A stretch of 64,000 nt of DNA from Ancylomarina subtilis (lineage in GTDB: Bacteria > Bacteroidota > Bacteroidia > Bacteroidales > Marinifilaceae). Below the pieces are notes generated by a model, which saw only the letters and a program-made list of their open reading frames with translations, was not told the DNA's origin and did no database searches. Of this stretch, positions 45,149-54,541 are shown piece by piece. Made by a program: the position numbers and the translations under genes. The stretch's first letter is position 1. The number at the start of each line of letters is the position of its first letter. The stretch is from the NCBI RefSeq assembly GCF_004217115.1, contig NZ_SHKN01000001.1, forward strand, positions 499,781 to 563,780, given 5' to 3'.

Positions 45149-47650
45149 TTATTCAACTTCTTTATTTTGTTTTAAAATCTTAGTTGTGATTTTCCCTTTG
45201 TTTTTGTCCAAGCCAACTGATATGGTGTCTCCCTCAGTTAAAGAGGCTCGGATAATAACTTCGGCCATTTCATCTTCCAGATATTTTTGAATGGCACGTT
45301 TCAGAGGACGGGCTCCGTATTGAATGTCATAGCCTTTTTCGGCAATAAAGTCTTTGGCTGCGCCAGAAATTTTAATATTATATCCTAAGCTTTCAATACG
45401 GCTGTACAGACCTCTCAGTTCGATATCTATAATTTGGTGAATGTGTTTTTCACTCAGGCTGTTAAACATGATTAGATCATCCACACGGTTTATAAATTCG
45501 GGAGCAAAAGCCTTGCGAAGTGCTTTCTGAATAATATTATTGGCATAGTCGGTGTCTCCACTGTTCTTCGATTGGAATCCAATTCCTTTACCAAAGTCTT
45601 TAAGTTCTCTTGATCCGATATTAGAGGTCATGATAACAATACAATTCTTGAAATCCACTTTTCGCCCTAATGAATCCGTTAACTGACCATCGTCAAGTAA
45701 CTGAAGCAGGATATTAAAAACATCAGGGTGGGCCTTTTCGATTTCGTCCAATAAAATAACAGAGTAGGGCTTACGTCTGACCTTCTCAGTCAACTGTCCA
45801 CCTTCCTCGTAACCAATATATCCCGGAGGTGCACCAATCAATCGGGATACAGCAAATTTCTCCATGTATTCACTCATATCAATGCGAATAAGAGCCTCAG
45901 AGCTATCAAATAGATATTCCGAAAGGACTTTTGCCAGTTGTGTCTTACCAACGCCGGTAGGGCCTAAAAAGATGAAAGAACCTATAGGCTTGTTGGGATC
46001 TTTTAAACCCGCTCGATTTCGTTGAATGGCTTTTACAATTTTCGCAATTGCATCGTCCTGACCAATGACTCTTTTTTGGAGCTCATTATTCATTTGAAGC
46101 AGGCGAGAACCTTCGGCCTGAGCAATACGCTTGACGGGTACGCCAGTCATCATAGCAACAACCTCAGCAATGTTTTCTTCAGCAACTCGTTCTTTTTGTT
46201 GACTTAGATCTTTTTCCCATTTAGCTTTTTCGTTTTCCAGCTCGTCCATCAACTGTTTTTCCTTGTCGCGGAAACTGGCGGCGAGTTCAAATTTCTGAGC
46301 TTTGACAGATTTAATTTTCTGTTGGCGGGTTTCCTCAATATTAGTTTCTAGTTCTTCAATAATTTTGGGGACCAGAATGTTGGAAATGTGTACACGTGAT
46401 CCAGCTTCATCAAGCGCATCAATTGCTTTATCGGGCAGGTGACGATCACTGATGTAACGTGTCGTCAGCTTGACACAGGCTTCAATAGCATCCGGAGTAT
46501 AGAATACATTGTGATGATCTTCGTATTTTTCTTTAATGTTATTAAGTATTGAAATGGTCTCTTCCATTGAAGTGGGTTCAACCAAAATTTTCTGAAATCG
46601 TCTTTCCAGAGCGCCGTCTTTTTCTATATTCTGACGATATTCGTCTAAGGTTGTGGCACCGATACATTGAATTTCACCACGAGCTAAAGCCGGTTTGAGC
46701 ATGTTTGCAGCATCAAGAGAACCTGTTGCTCCACCAGCCCCCACGATGGTGTGAATCTCATCTATAAAGAGGATGATATTGGTGGTTTTGGCCAGTTCAT
46801 TAAGAATCGCTTTCATTCTCTCTTCAAACTGTCCGCGGTATTTTGTTCCGGCGACAATAGAAGCCAAATCAAGCGTAACCACACGTTTGTCAAAAAGGAC
46901 ACGAGAGACCTTTCTCTGAATGATACGTAAAGCCAGTCCTTCGACTATAGCCGATTTACCAACACCAGGTTCCCCAATAAGAATTGGGTTGTTTTTCTTG
47001 CGCCGGCTAAGAATTTGGGCTAAACGCTCAATTTCAATTTCACGTCCAACAATCGGATCAAGAGTCCCTTCTTCAGCGGCCTGAGTGATATCTATGCCAA
47101 AATTGTCAAGAACAGGCGTGTTTGATTTTCCTGTAGTACCAGATTTGGGGTTACTGCCATGCATGCCACCACCAGATCCTTCTCTTTCTTCAGAAGGAAA
47201 ATCGGCTTGAGCTTTTGGTAAAGTAATATTGATATTATTCTTCACAGTATTATAATCTATGTTTTTAGCATCTAAGTAGCGTGTTACCAAACATTTTTCA
47301 TCCTTTAAAATCGCCAATAACAGGTGACTGGTATCTATGGTTTGGTTTTTCAAAGCCTTTGCTTCAAGGTAAATGAGTTTTAAAACACGTTCGGCTGATT
47401 TTTGTAATGGAATATCTTCCTGACCCAATCGGTCTAGGGACGTGTTTTGTAGCTTAAATTCCAGGTCTTGCTTGAGGTCAAGCAGATTGATTCCTAGTGA
47501 ACTAAGAATGCTGATTGCTACACCTTCACCTTCACGTAGAATCCCTAAAAAAAGATGCTCCGTACCAATGGCACTATTGCCTAATCTTTCAGCTTCATCT
47601 TTGCTAAAAGACAGGACATCTTTTACACGGGGTGAAAACTTTGAATCCAT
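45149..47650 (-). CDS. clpC: ClpC-type AAA+ protease ATPase subunit
   Basis: The 833-residue protein has a double Clp N-domain (about 1-145) and a first AAA module with GEPGVGKS and [18 protein letters not shown]-type middle segment follows ([20 protein letters not shown]), then a second AAA module with GPTGVGKT and [15 protein letters not shown], and a ClpB-D2-type C-terminus. It unfolds proteins for ClpP; no clpP is in the window. The UVR segment distinguishes ClpC from ClpA and ClpB. It is divergent from gyrA. Confidence 0.95.
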   Translation of the reverse strand: MDSKFSPRVKDVLSFSKDEAERLGNSAIGTEHLFLGILREGEGVAISILSSLGINLLDLKQDLEFKLQNTSLDRLGQEDIPLQKSAERVLKLIYLEAKALKNQTIDTSHLLLAILKDEKCLVTRYLDAKNIDYNTVKNNINITLPKAQADFPSEEREGSGGGMHGSNPKSGTTGKSNTPVLDNFGIDITQAAEEGTLDPIVGREIEIERLAQILSRRKKNNPILIGEPGVGKSAIVEGLALRIIQRKVSRVLFDKRVVTLDLASIVAGTKYRGQFEERMKAILNELAKTTNIILFIDEIHTIVGAGGATGSLDAANMLKPALARGEIQCIGATTLDEYRQNIEKDGALERRFQKILVEPTSMEETISILNNIKEKYEDHHNVFYTPDAIEACVKLTTRYISDRHLPDKAIDALDEAGSRVHISNILVPKIIEELETNIEETRQQKIKSVKAQKFELAASFRDKEKQLMDELENEKAKWEKDLSQQKERVAEENIAEVVAMMTGVPVKRIAQAEGSRLLQMNNELQKRVIGQDDAIAKIVKAIQRNRAGLKDPNKPIGSFIFLGPTGVGKTQLAKVLSEYLFDSSEALIRIDMSEYMEKFAVSRLIGAPPGYIGYEEGGQLTEKVRRKPYSVILLDEIEKAHPDVFNILLQLLDDGQLTDSLGRKVDFKNCIVIMTSNIGSRELKDFGKGIGFQSKNSGDTDYANNIIQKALRKAFAPEFINRVDDLIMFNSLSEKHIHQIIDIELRGLYSRIESLGYNIKISGAAKDFIAEKGYDIQYGARPLKRAIQKYLEDEMAEVIIRASLTEGDTISVGLDKNKGKITTKILKQNKEVE

Positions 47651-47735
47651 ATATAATAATGTTTTAATTGTGTGCTTATGCTATTCGTCTTTGGTGAATT
47701 TAATAAGAATATTTTTATTCGAACTAAACTTAAGT

Positions 47736-47743
47736 CAAAAATA
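47736..47743 (-). promoter_or_regulatory. Promoter -7 element of clpC
   Basis: On the minus strand TATTTTTG matches TAnnTTTG; the start would be near 47729, about 79 bases before the ATG. Confidence 0.5.
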
Positions 47744-47882
47744 TGGGTAATTTAATGGTCATTGTGACTAAAAGACGAAGATTAAAGGACTTAACCTGAT
47801 CGATCTTGATGCAGGTGAAATATTTATCTTAATTGACCCTTAAATACCGGCCTATTTATTATCAAAATTTCGCATATTTTTT

Positions 47883-47890
47883 TACTTTTG
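47883..47890 (+). promoter_or_regulatory. Promoter -7 element of gyrA
   Basis: TACTTTTG matches TAnnTTTG; the start would be near 47897, giving a leader of about 92 bases. Confidence 0.5.
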
Positions 47891-47988
47891 TCTTTCTGTG
47901 ATTTGAACTGTGAAATGAATGTTTCATCTGATCAAAACTCAGGAATTATATTTCCCATTAAAAGAATAGAATCTAAAAGACAAAATAT

Positions 47989-50598
47989 ATGACCACGGGA
48001 GAAAGAATCATACGCATTAATATTGAAGAGGAAATGAAATCGGCTTACATCGATTATTCGATGTCAGTAATTGTTTCCCGAGCTTTACCAGATGTTAGAG
48101 ATGGACTTAAGCCTGTTCACCGCCGAGTGTTATTCGGAATGAATGAATTGGGTATAGCAGCCAATAAACCTCATAAAAAATCAGCGAGAATCGTTGGTGA
48201 GGTTTTAGGTAAGTATCACCCTCACGGTGACAGTTCAGTTTATATGGCCATGGTTAGAATGGCTCAACAATGGTCTTTGCGTTATCCTTTGGTAGATGGA
48301 CAGGGGAACTTTGGATCGGTTGATGGTGATAGCCCTGCGGCTATGCGTTATACCGAAGCCAGAATGAAGAAAATTGCAGAAGAAATGTTGGGTGACTTGG
48401 AGAAAGACACTGTGGACATGTCTCCAAACTTTGATGAAACACTGCAAGAACCAACCGTTCTTCCAACACGTATACCTAATCTATTAGTCAACGGAGCCTC
48501 GGGTATTGCTGTAGGTATGGCAACCAATATGCCACCACACAATTTAACTGATACGATTGATGCTACCATCGCTTATATCGATAACAATGATGTTTCGGTT
48601 GAAGAGTTGGTTGATATCATTAAAGCTCCGGATTTCCCAACAGGAGGAATTATCTATGGCTATCAGGGTGTAAAAGAGGCTTACGAAACAGGTAAGGGAC
48701 GCGTTGTTGTACGAGCTCAAACAAATATTGAAGTTACGGATTCTGGTCGTGAAAAGATTATTGTTTCAGAAATCCCATATATGGTTAATAAGGCCGAATT
48801 GATTATGAAAGCGGCTGACTTAATCAATGATAAGAAAATTGAAGGTATTTCGAATGTAAACGATGAGTCGGATAGAAACGGTATGCGTATCGTTTTTGAT
48901 TTGAAACGTGATGCCATTGCGAATGTTGTTTTAAACAAATTATTCAAGTATACACAAATGCAATCATCGTTCTCGGTGAATAATATTGCACTTGTGAAAG
49001 GACGACCAAAATTGTTGAATCTTAAAGATTTGATTTTTTATTTTGTTGAGCATCGCCATGATGTCGTTGTTCGTCGTACACAATTTGAATTAAGACAAGC
49101 TGAAGCCAGGGCTCATATTCTCGAAGGTTTAATTATTGCTTCGGATAATATTGATGAAGTAATTAAAATTATCAGAGGCTCTAAAAGTCCTGATATTGCA
49201 CGTGCGTCTTTGATAGAGCGATTTGAATTGTCAGAGATTCAGGCTCGTGCAATCGTTGAAATGCGTCTTCGTCAGTTGACAGGGCTTGAACAAGATAAAC
49301 TAAGAGCGGAATACGAAGAAATCATGAAATTGATTGATCATTTAAAAGCAATTTTAAATGACCATGATGTTCGTATGGGTATTATCAAAGAAGAACTTCT
49401 TCAGGTAAAAGCTAAGTATGGCGATGAAAGAAGAACTGAAATTGTATATGCTTCAGAAGATTTTAATCCTGAGGATTTCTATGCCGATGAAGAAATGGTG
49501 ATTACGATTTCGCATATGGGCTATATTAAGCGTACACCACTCACTGAGTTTAAAACTCAAAATAGAGGAGGTGTGGGAGCGAAGGGGTCTCATACCAGAG
49601 ATGAAGATTTCCTTGAGCATATGATTATGGCGACCATGCATAATACCATGTTGTTCTTTACTGAAAAAGGGAAATGTTTCTGGTTGAAGGTCTATGAGAT
49701 ACCTGAAGGATCTAAACAATCAAAAGGTAGAGCGATTCAAAACCTACTTAATATTGAGCCAGATGATAAAGTGAAAGCATACATTAATGTATTGACTCTG
49801 AATGAAGACGAATACATTAATAATAACAACATCATTTTATGTACAAAGAAAGGGGTTGTGAAGAAAACGTCTCTTGAAGCTTATTCTCGTCCTCGTGTTA
49901 ATGGTGTAAATGCGATAACCGTTCGTGAAGGTGATCAATTGCTTGAGGCAAGATTGACCAATGGTAATAAAGAAATCTTAATCGCTGCACGATCAGGAAA
50001 GGCCATCCGTTTTGCTGAAGATCAGGTAAGAGCAATGGGACGAACTGCCTCTGGAGTACGTGGAATTACTCTACGCGACGAAGCTGACGAGGTTGTTGGC
50101 ATGGTTTGTGTTGAGAATTCTGACGAAGATATCATGGTGGTTTCTGAAAATGGTTACGGTAAACGTTCCAATATTGATGACTACCGAATTACCAATCGTG
50201 GAGGTAAAGGTGTTAAGACCATTAATATCACTGAAAAAACAGGTGAGTTAATTGCATTGAAATCTGTGAGTGATAATGATGATTTGATGATTATTAACAA
50301 ATCGGGTATTGCCATTCGTTTAGCTGTTGCTGGATTAAGAGTAATGGGACGAGCTACACAAGGTGTTCGTTTGATTAATTTGAGTAAAAAAGATGATTCA
50401 ATTGCTGCCGTTGCAAAAGTTAATGCCGCAGAAACTGAAGAATTAATCACTGAAGGCGATGAAAATGAACCGATTGTTGATCAGTCTGACAATCAAGTTG
50501 AGACTCTAACTGAAGAACAGGTGGAGGAACAAGTTGAAAAAAAGGACGAAGAGCAGTCAAATAACACCTTAGATGGTGAGCAGACGAGTCTATTTTAG
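47989..50598 (+). CDS. gyrA: DNA gyrase subunit A
   Basis: The 869-residue type IIA topoisomerase subunit has the winged-helix breakage domain with catalytic Tyr121 ([10 protein letters not shown]), the tower and coiled-coil regions, and a six-bladed C-terminal DNA-wrapping domain. The GyrA-box is of the form TNRGGKG, which supports gyrase and not topoisomerase IV. The quinolone region reads [17 protein letters not shown]. The serine is wild-type, and a hydrophobic residue replaces the E. coli Asp87, which I take as the normal form for the phylum. An acidic tail rich in Glu follows the last blade. Single gene; gyrB is not in the window. Confidence 0.97.
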   Translation: MTTGERIIRINIEEEMKSAYIDYSMSVIVSRALPDVRDGLKPVHRRVLFGMNELGIAANKPHKKSARIVGEVLGKYHPHGDSSVYMAMVRMAQQWSLRYPLVDGQGNFGSVDGDSPAAMRYTEARMKKIAEEMLGDLEKDTVDMSPNFDETLQEPTVLPTRIPNLLVNGASGIAVGMATNMPPHNLTDTIDATIAYIDNNDVSVEELVDIIKAPDFPTGGIIYGYQGVKEAYETGKGRVVVRAQTNIEVTDSGREKIIVSEIPYMVNKAELIMKAADLINDKKIEGISNVNDESDRNGMRIVFDLKRDAIANVVLNKLFKYTQMQSSFSVNNIALVKGRPKLLNLKDLIFYFVEHRHDVVVRRTQFELRQAEARAHILEGLIIASDNIDEVIKIIRGSKSPDIARASLIERFELSEIQARAIVEMRLRQLTGLEQDKLRAEYEEIMKLIDHLKAILNDHDVRMGIIKEELLQVKAKYGDERRTEIVYASEDFNPEDFYADEEMVITISHMGYIKRTPLTEFKTQNRGGVGAKGSHTRDEDFLEHMIMATMHNTMLFFTEKGKCFWLKVYEIPEGSKQSKGRAIQNLLNIEPDDKVKAYINVLTLNEDEYINNNNIILCTKKGVVKKTSLEAYSRPRVNGVNAITVREGDQLLEARLTNGNKEILIAARSGKAIRFAEDQVRAMGRTASGVRGITLRDEADEVVGMVCVENSDEDIMVVSENGYGKRSNIDDYRITNRGGKGVKTINITEKTGELIALKSVSDNDDLMIINKSGIAIRLAVAGLRVMGRATQGVRLINLSKKDDSIAAVAKVNAAETEELITEGDENEPIVDQSDNQVETLTEEQVEEQVEKKDEEQSNNTLDGEQTSLF

Positions 50599-50627
50599 AA
50601 CTTAGATTTATTATAAAGAAAATAATC

Positions 50628-50660
50628 TTGTTTCAATTGTCGATTTATGGATTAAATTTG
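50628..50660 (+). promoter_or_regulatory. Probable promoter of the TPR protein gene
   Basis: TTG (50628-50630) and TAAATTTG (50653-50660) are separated by 22 bases, slightly long. The start would be near 50667. Confidence 0.45.
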
Positions 50661-50757
50661 TGCAAGATTCTTATACAAACAAACTATAAAATGGGGCTTT
50701 CTTATTGGTCTACAGATCTTAAGAAAGCTTCGAAAGCAAAACAAAAACTATTTACTG

Positions 50758-51927
50758 ATGAAAAAATTATCATTCATTATGGTTCTTCTTTTGTGTGTTT
50801 CAATGGTAAACGCTCAGAAGAGTAAAGTAACAGGAGCTAGTAACTACCTAACTTCTGGGAAACTGGACAAGGCAAAAGAAGCTATTGATGCAGGTATTGG
50901 TCACGAAAAATGTGTTGCATGGCCAAAAGCATACCTGATAAAAGGTAAAGTATATCAAGCTATCTTTGAGAGCCCACTTCCAGCTTATAAAAAATTATCT
51001 GATGCGCCATTACAGGTAGCTTATGATGCTTACATGAAATGCATGGAGCTGGATGTTAAGAATAAATATGCTAAGGCTGTTAAAGCTCAGATGACTAACT
51101 TGATTCCAGATTATACGAATAAAGCTGTTGAATATTATAACGGTGAAGATTATAGTGGAGCTTTAGGCGCATTTGAGAAAGTTTTAGAGATTGAAAACAT
51201 GGACTTGTTTAAAGCAGACAAGTTAGCTGTTGATACTGCTGTAATCTTTAATGCGGGTCTTGCTGCACAAAAAGCAAATAATCTTGAAGCTGCTGCTAAA
51301 TACTACAAGCAAACTATAAGCTATAATTATGGTGGCGCAAAAGCTTATGCTTATTTGTCTAAAGTATTGGCCGATAGTGATAAAGCTGAGGAGTCATTAA
51401 AATACCTTCATAAAGGTTTTGAGTTATTTCCAAACGATTCATACATGCTTGTTGAGTTGATCAACCATTATCTACTTGGAGGGGAGCCTAGCGAAGCTGC
51501 TGAATATCTTGATAAAGCAATTGCTTTAGATCCTGAGAATGGTTCGTACTACAGAGCAAAAGCAAATTTGTATGAAAAGACAAACGAAATTGAGAAAGCT
51601 AAAGAAATGTATAATATTGCTTTAGCTAAAGATCCTAAGGATTATATTTCTTATTATAACCTTGGTATTCTTCATCTAAACGTTTGTGAGGAAGCACGTA
51701 AGGCTGCTAATGACATTATGGATCAGAAAAAATATGATGCTGCTGTCAAGAACTTATTCAAATTATACGAAGAAGCACTTCCGTATTTTACTAAGGTGCT
51801 TGAAATCAAGCCAGATGAGCAGAATTCAATCACATATCTTAAGGAGATTTATTTCAAACTTAGAAATGAAAAGCCTGAGTACATGAAGAAATATGAAGAG
51901 TACAAAGCAAAAGCAGAAAGCTTGTAA
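50758..51927 (+). CDS. Secreted tetratricopeptide-repeat protein
   Basis: The 389-residue protein has a signal peptide (MKKLSFIMVLLLCVSMVNAQ) and at least five TPR-like units. Examples are AVEYYNGEDYSGALGAFEKV, AEEYLDK-type AAEYLDKAIALDPENGSYYR, and EKAKEMYNIALAKDPKDYIS. It is likely a periplasmic scaffold for protein-protein contacts; partners are unknown. Codon use is of the well-expressed type. It follows gyrA after 159 bases with its own promoter and a strong terminator, so it is its own unit. Confidence 0.88.
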   Translation: MKKLSFIMVLLLCVSMVNAQKSKVTGASNYLTSGKLDKAKEAIDAGIGHEKCVAWPKAYLIKGKVYQAIFESPLPAYKKLSDAPLQVAYDAYMKCMELDVKNKYAKAVKAQMTNLIPDYTNKAVEYYNGEDYSGALGAFEKVLEIENMDLFKADKLAVDTAVIFNAGLAAQKANNLEAAAKYYKQTISYNYGGAKAYAYLSKVLADSDKAEESLKYLHKGFELFPNDSYMLVELINHYLLGGEPSEAAEYLDKAIALDPENGSYYRAKANLYEKTNEIEKAKEMYNIALAKDPKDYISYYNLGILHLNVCEEARKAANDIMDQKKYDAAVKNLFKLYEEALPYFTKVLEIKPDEQNSITYLKEIYFKLRNEKPEYMKKYEEYKAKAESL

Positions 51928-52245
51928 ATAATAATTGCTAATTTTTTTTAAAGCCTCCAGGAGTTTTCTCTTGGAGGCTTTTTTTATAGATATCAATATA
52001 GGGTAAAATAAACGAATGCATCTTATTTATCATAATATGAATTATAAGACTTTTGTAAAGGGGATCTATTTATGGCTACATTATAAAAAAATGACATAGT
52101 AGTCAGAAAACTATATTTAGAATACGTGTTTTAAATATTTAGTTGTCCTTAACTAAATCAGATTGGTTAAATTTAATGACATTTTAACAACTTACTTTAT
52201 TATAGTAGCCTTCGAGTTGTTTGTCCGGATACAAATTGAAAGTTT
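51928..52245. other. Intergenic region before the sigma factor gene
   Basis: It holds the TPR-gene terminator. No standard -7 element is convincing near the sigma gene; TAAATTTA near 52168 is only a near match. I see no gene. Confidence 0.5.
51951..51985 (+). terminator. Terminator after the TPR protein gene
   Basis: AAGCCTCCA pairs perfectly with TGGAGGCTT, followed by seven T residues, 24 bases after the stop codon. Confidence 0.85.
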
Positions 52246-52815
52246 ATGATGACAAATTCTAATACTGTAGAAATAATTAGTGACAAACGTATTGAGCAGT
52301 TATTTAATGAACACTATTCGATATTGACTGTATATGCAAATAAATTTCTTAAAAATTTAGAAGAATCTCGTGAAGTTGTTCAGGATGTTTTTGTCAAGCT
52401 TTATGACAGAAAAGAACGTATTAGTATACACACTTCAGTTAAATCTCACCTGTATCAATCTGTTAAAAATGCGTGTTTAAACATTATTAAGCAAAATCAG
52501 AACAGGTCTCTGCATCATGAGAATATTCTGTATCTAAGTAATGCAGCCAGTTATGAGATTGATGATGTATTTGAACAAACCGAATTGGAATATCAGCTTT
52601 ATAAGGCTATTAGTGAGCTTCCTGAACAATGTCAACGCATATTTAGAATGAATCGTATTGAAGGATTAGATAATCAAGAGATTGCAGATTATTTACAGAT
52701 TTCGAAACGAACTGTGGAGACACAAATCTCGAAAGCACTAAAAAGCCTGAGATTAAAATTGAGTCCCACTCTCCTTCACCTTATGATTTTATGGCTGATT
52801 TATAATACTAACTGA
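52246..52815 (+). CDS. ECF RNA polymerase sigma factor (FecI-like)
   Basis: The 189-residue protein has sigma region 2 (LFNEHYSILTVYANKFLKNL, VVQDVFVKLYDRKERI) and region 4 (LPEQCQRIFRMNRIEGLDNQ, IADYLQISKRTVETQISKAL). It lacks regions 1 and 3, as ECF factors do. With the FecR gene 65 bases downstream it forms a sigma/anti-sigma pair of the Bacteroidota iron- or glycan-sensing type. It likely drives the receptor genes that follow. Confidence 0.94.
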   Translation: MMTNSNTVEIISDKRIEQLFNEHYSILTVYANKFLKNLEESREVVQDVFVKLYDRKERISIHTSVKSHLYQSVKNACLNIIKQNQNRSLHHENILYLSNAASYEIDDVFEQTELEYQLYKAISELPEQCQRIFRMNRIEGLDNQEIADYLQISKRTVETQISKALKSLRLKLSPTLLHLMILWLIYNTN

Positions 52816-52880
52816 AATATTTTTAGGTCTAAGTACGTGTTTTGATTTTGATTTTGTCTTAGTATAAGAAAACCTTTAAA

Positions 52881-53834
52881 ATGAAAAATATTAATATAGA
52901 TGAAGATTTGTTACGTGTAAATCTTCAAGATCGTGCTAATGAGAAAGAAAAGGCTGCGTTGGTGTTCTGGATGTCTGAATCTTCTGAGAACAAAGAACTG
53001 TTTGTAAGAATGACAGAGCTTTGGTCTTCAGCTTCAAATACAGAAGTGTTTGAGCAGATTGATTTGGAACTCGATTGGAAGAGAATTCAAATGAAGCGGA
53101 AAAAGAAGACTCCTATAATGAAATATGGATTGCAATATGCTGCAGTTGTTTTAATCTGTTTTGGCCTTAGTTTTCTTTATTTATACAACACCACACCCGG
53201 ATTTGGTAAATTATCGAAAGTTCAAACCGCAGAATCTAAGGATAAAGTTGAATTAGCTGATGGAAGTCAGATTCAGTTGAATGTGAATAGTAAATTGATA
53301 TATCCCAACCATTTTGGAGACAATAAACGCCTGGTTAAACTAAAGGGTGAAGCATTTTTCAATATAAAACGGGATACTTCGAAGCCATTTATAATTGAAT
53401 CAGGTAAAACTCTGATTAAGGTTTTGGGAACCAGTTTTAATATTAGGAACATAACTGGTAATCAAACTCTTGTGAGTGTTAATACAGGCGTGGTTAGTTT
53501 TAAAGTTAAGAATAATGGTCAAGAAATAATCTTGAAAAAAGGGCAAGTCGGCTTATTTAAGGACAATCAACTTACCTTACTGAATAAACCGAATAGAAAC
53601 TGTGATTCCTGGCGCACGGGTTCTTTGAGTTTTAAGAACACCCCTTTTATTCAGGTGCTTGAAGATATTGAGAGACTGTATAAAGTTAAATTTAAGAACG
53701 AAAACAAAAAGCTTGAAAACTTGAAGCTTACTATCGATTTTAATAATTACGACTTAGATAAAGTTTTAAAACAGTTAGAACTTTTAATACAGGCTAATAT
53801 TGAGAAAAAAGAACAAGTCATTATAATAAAATAA
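52881..53834 (+). CDS. FecR family anti-sigma factor
   Basis: The 317-residue protein has a cytosolic N-terminal part (about 1-75, sigma-binding), one membrane segment at about 78-98 (YAAVVLICFGLSFLYLY) and a periplasmic FecR domain (VELADGSQIQLNVNSKLIYP, KGEAFFNIKRD). A C-terminal DUF4974-type segment follows (LSFKNTPFIQVLEDIERLY). It holds the sigma factor until the receptor signals through its STN domain. The gene is co-directional with the sigma and receptor genes. Confidence 0.93.
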   Translation: MKNINIDEDLLRVNLQDRANEKEKAALVFWMSESSENKELFVRMTELWSSASNTEVFEQIDLELDWKRIQMKRKKKTPIMKYGLQYAAVVLICFGLSFLYLYNTTPGFGKLSKVQTAESKDKVELADGSQIQLNVNSKLIYPNHFGDNKRLVKLKGEAFFNIKRDTSKPFIIESGKTLIKVLGTSFNIRNITGNQTLVSVNTGVVSFKVKNNGQEIILKKGQVGLFKDNQLTLLNKPNRNCDSWRTGSLSFKNTPFIQVLEDIERLYKVKFKNENKKLENLKLTIDFNNYDLDKVLKQLELLIQANIEKKEQVIIIK

Positions 53835-53890
53835 ATCATTGGTAAAATTCAAATACCAAAATCAGAATAATGTTTAAATTAAAAAATCAC

Positions 53891-54346
53891 ATGAGAAAAT
53901 TATTATTACTAGCTTTAGTGGTAAGCGCGTTTGTTTTTGAATCTAGTGCACAAACAGTACAGTACAAAGTTGTTACCTCAGTTGAGTCAATAGTCCCAAT
54001 GGGGCTCGGGCGATCAAGAATTATTGAAGAAAAGTCCCCTATCGATGCTCAGGCTTTTACAACAGAACGTACCGATGGCAAGAAAAGTAAACAAGGTTCA
54101 GTTAAAAGAAAAGATGCTAAGGTTAATTTGTTTGCAGAAACTAAATTGTTGAATTTCTATAGTGTTGCAGGGATTAATTTCCAGAATATAGCTTCGAATG
54201 ATGCCCTTATATCATCCAAAATAAACACATTGGTTGCCGAAGGTTGGGAATTGGCATTTGTGACATCTGCTGTTGAAAGCGATAGCGGTAAAGGTGATGG
54301 GAAAGGTATTTTTATTACTCGTTATATATTCAAAAAAACAATGTAA
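53891..54346 (+). CDS. Small secreted protein with DUF4177-like C-terminus
   Basis: From the ATG at 53891 the protein is 151 residues with a signal peptide (MRKLLLLALVVSAFVFESSA). An ATG at 53870 would add seven residues. The C-terminal part, NTLVAEGWELAFVTSA followed by ITRYIFKK, resembles DUF4177 (small proteins with a GWEL turn and a final strand). Function is unknown. It lies between FecR and the receptor, with a terminator after it, so it belongs to the sigma operon. A role in sensing is possible but only inferred from position. Confidence 0.65.
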   Translation: MRKLLLLALVVSAFVFESSAQTVQYKVVTSVESIVPMGLGRSRIIEEKSPIDAQAFTTERTDGKKSKQGSVKRKDAKVNLFAETKLLNFYSVAGINFQNIASNDALISSKINTLVAEGWELAFVTSAVESDSGKGDGKGIFITRYIFKKTM

Positions 54347-54395
54347 TAAACATTGAAATACTTGATTCAAAGCAGAATATTAAATTTTAGATTAC

Positions 54396-54430
54396 AAATG
54401 GCTTGCCTTAACAGTGCAAGCCATTTTTGT
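54396..54430 (+). terminator. Terminator after the sigma/FecR operon
   Basis: AAATGGCTTGC pairs perfectly (11 bp) with GCAAGCCATTT, followed by TTTG. It separates the regulator genes from the receptor gene. Confidence 0.8.
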
Positions 54431-54505
54431 TATATCTCCAAGTGAAGTTGCTTTCGATTTAAATAAATAATGCTTGTGTATGATTAATATAAAAAACTTC
54501 TGTAT

Positions 54506-54514
54506 TAAATTTGC
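54506..54514 (+). promoter_or_regulatory. Promoter -7 element of the TonB-dependent receptor
   Basis: TAAATTTGC matches the primary-sigma TAnnTTTGC form. The start would be near 54521, about 20 bases before the TTG start codon. No clear -33 element is seen, so an ECF promoter cannot be excluded. Confidence 0.5.
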
Positions 54515-54541
54515 AGTCTATAAGAAAATACATCAAGTCTT

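Larger units (their letters stand above)
47651..47988. other. Divergent promoter region of clpC and gyrA
   Basis: It holds a minus-strand -7 element at 47736-47743 and a plus-strand -7 element at 47883-47890. No gene or strong hairpin is seen. Confidence 0.6.

Noticed and set aside
48190-48300. Met at the GyrA position equal to E. coli Asp87 considered as a quinolone-resistance mutation
   Set aside because: From memory, hydrophobic residues at this position are normal in Bacteroidota gyrases, and the key serine is unchanged.
50628-50825. 65-codon plus-strand frame upstream of and overlapping the TPR gene
   Set aside because: It overlaps the promoter and the signal-peptide region of the TPR gene in another frame and has no conserved features.
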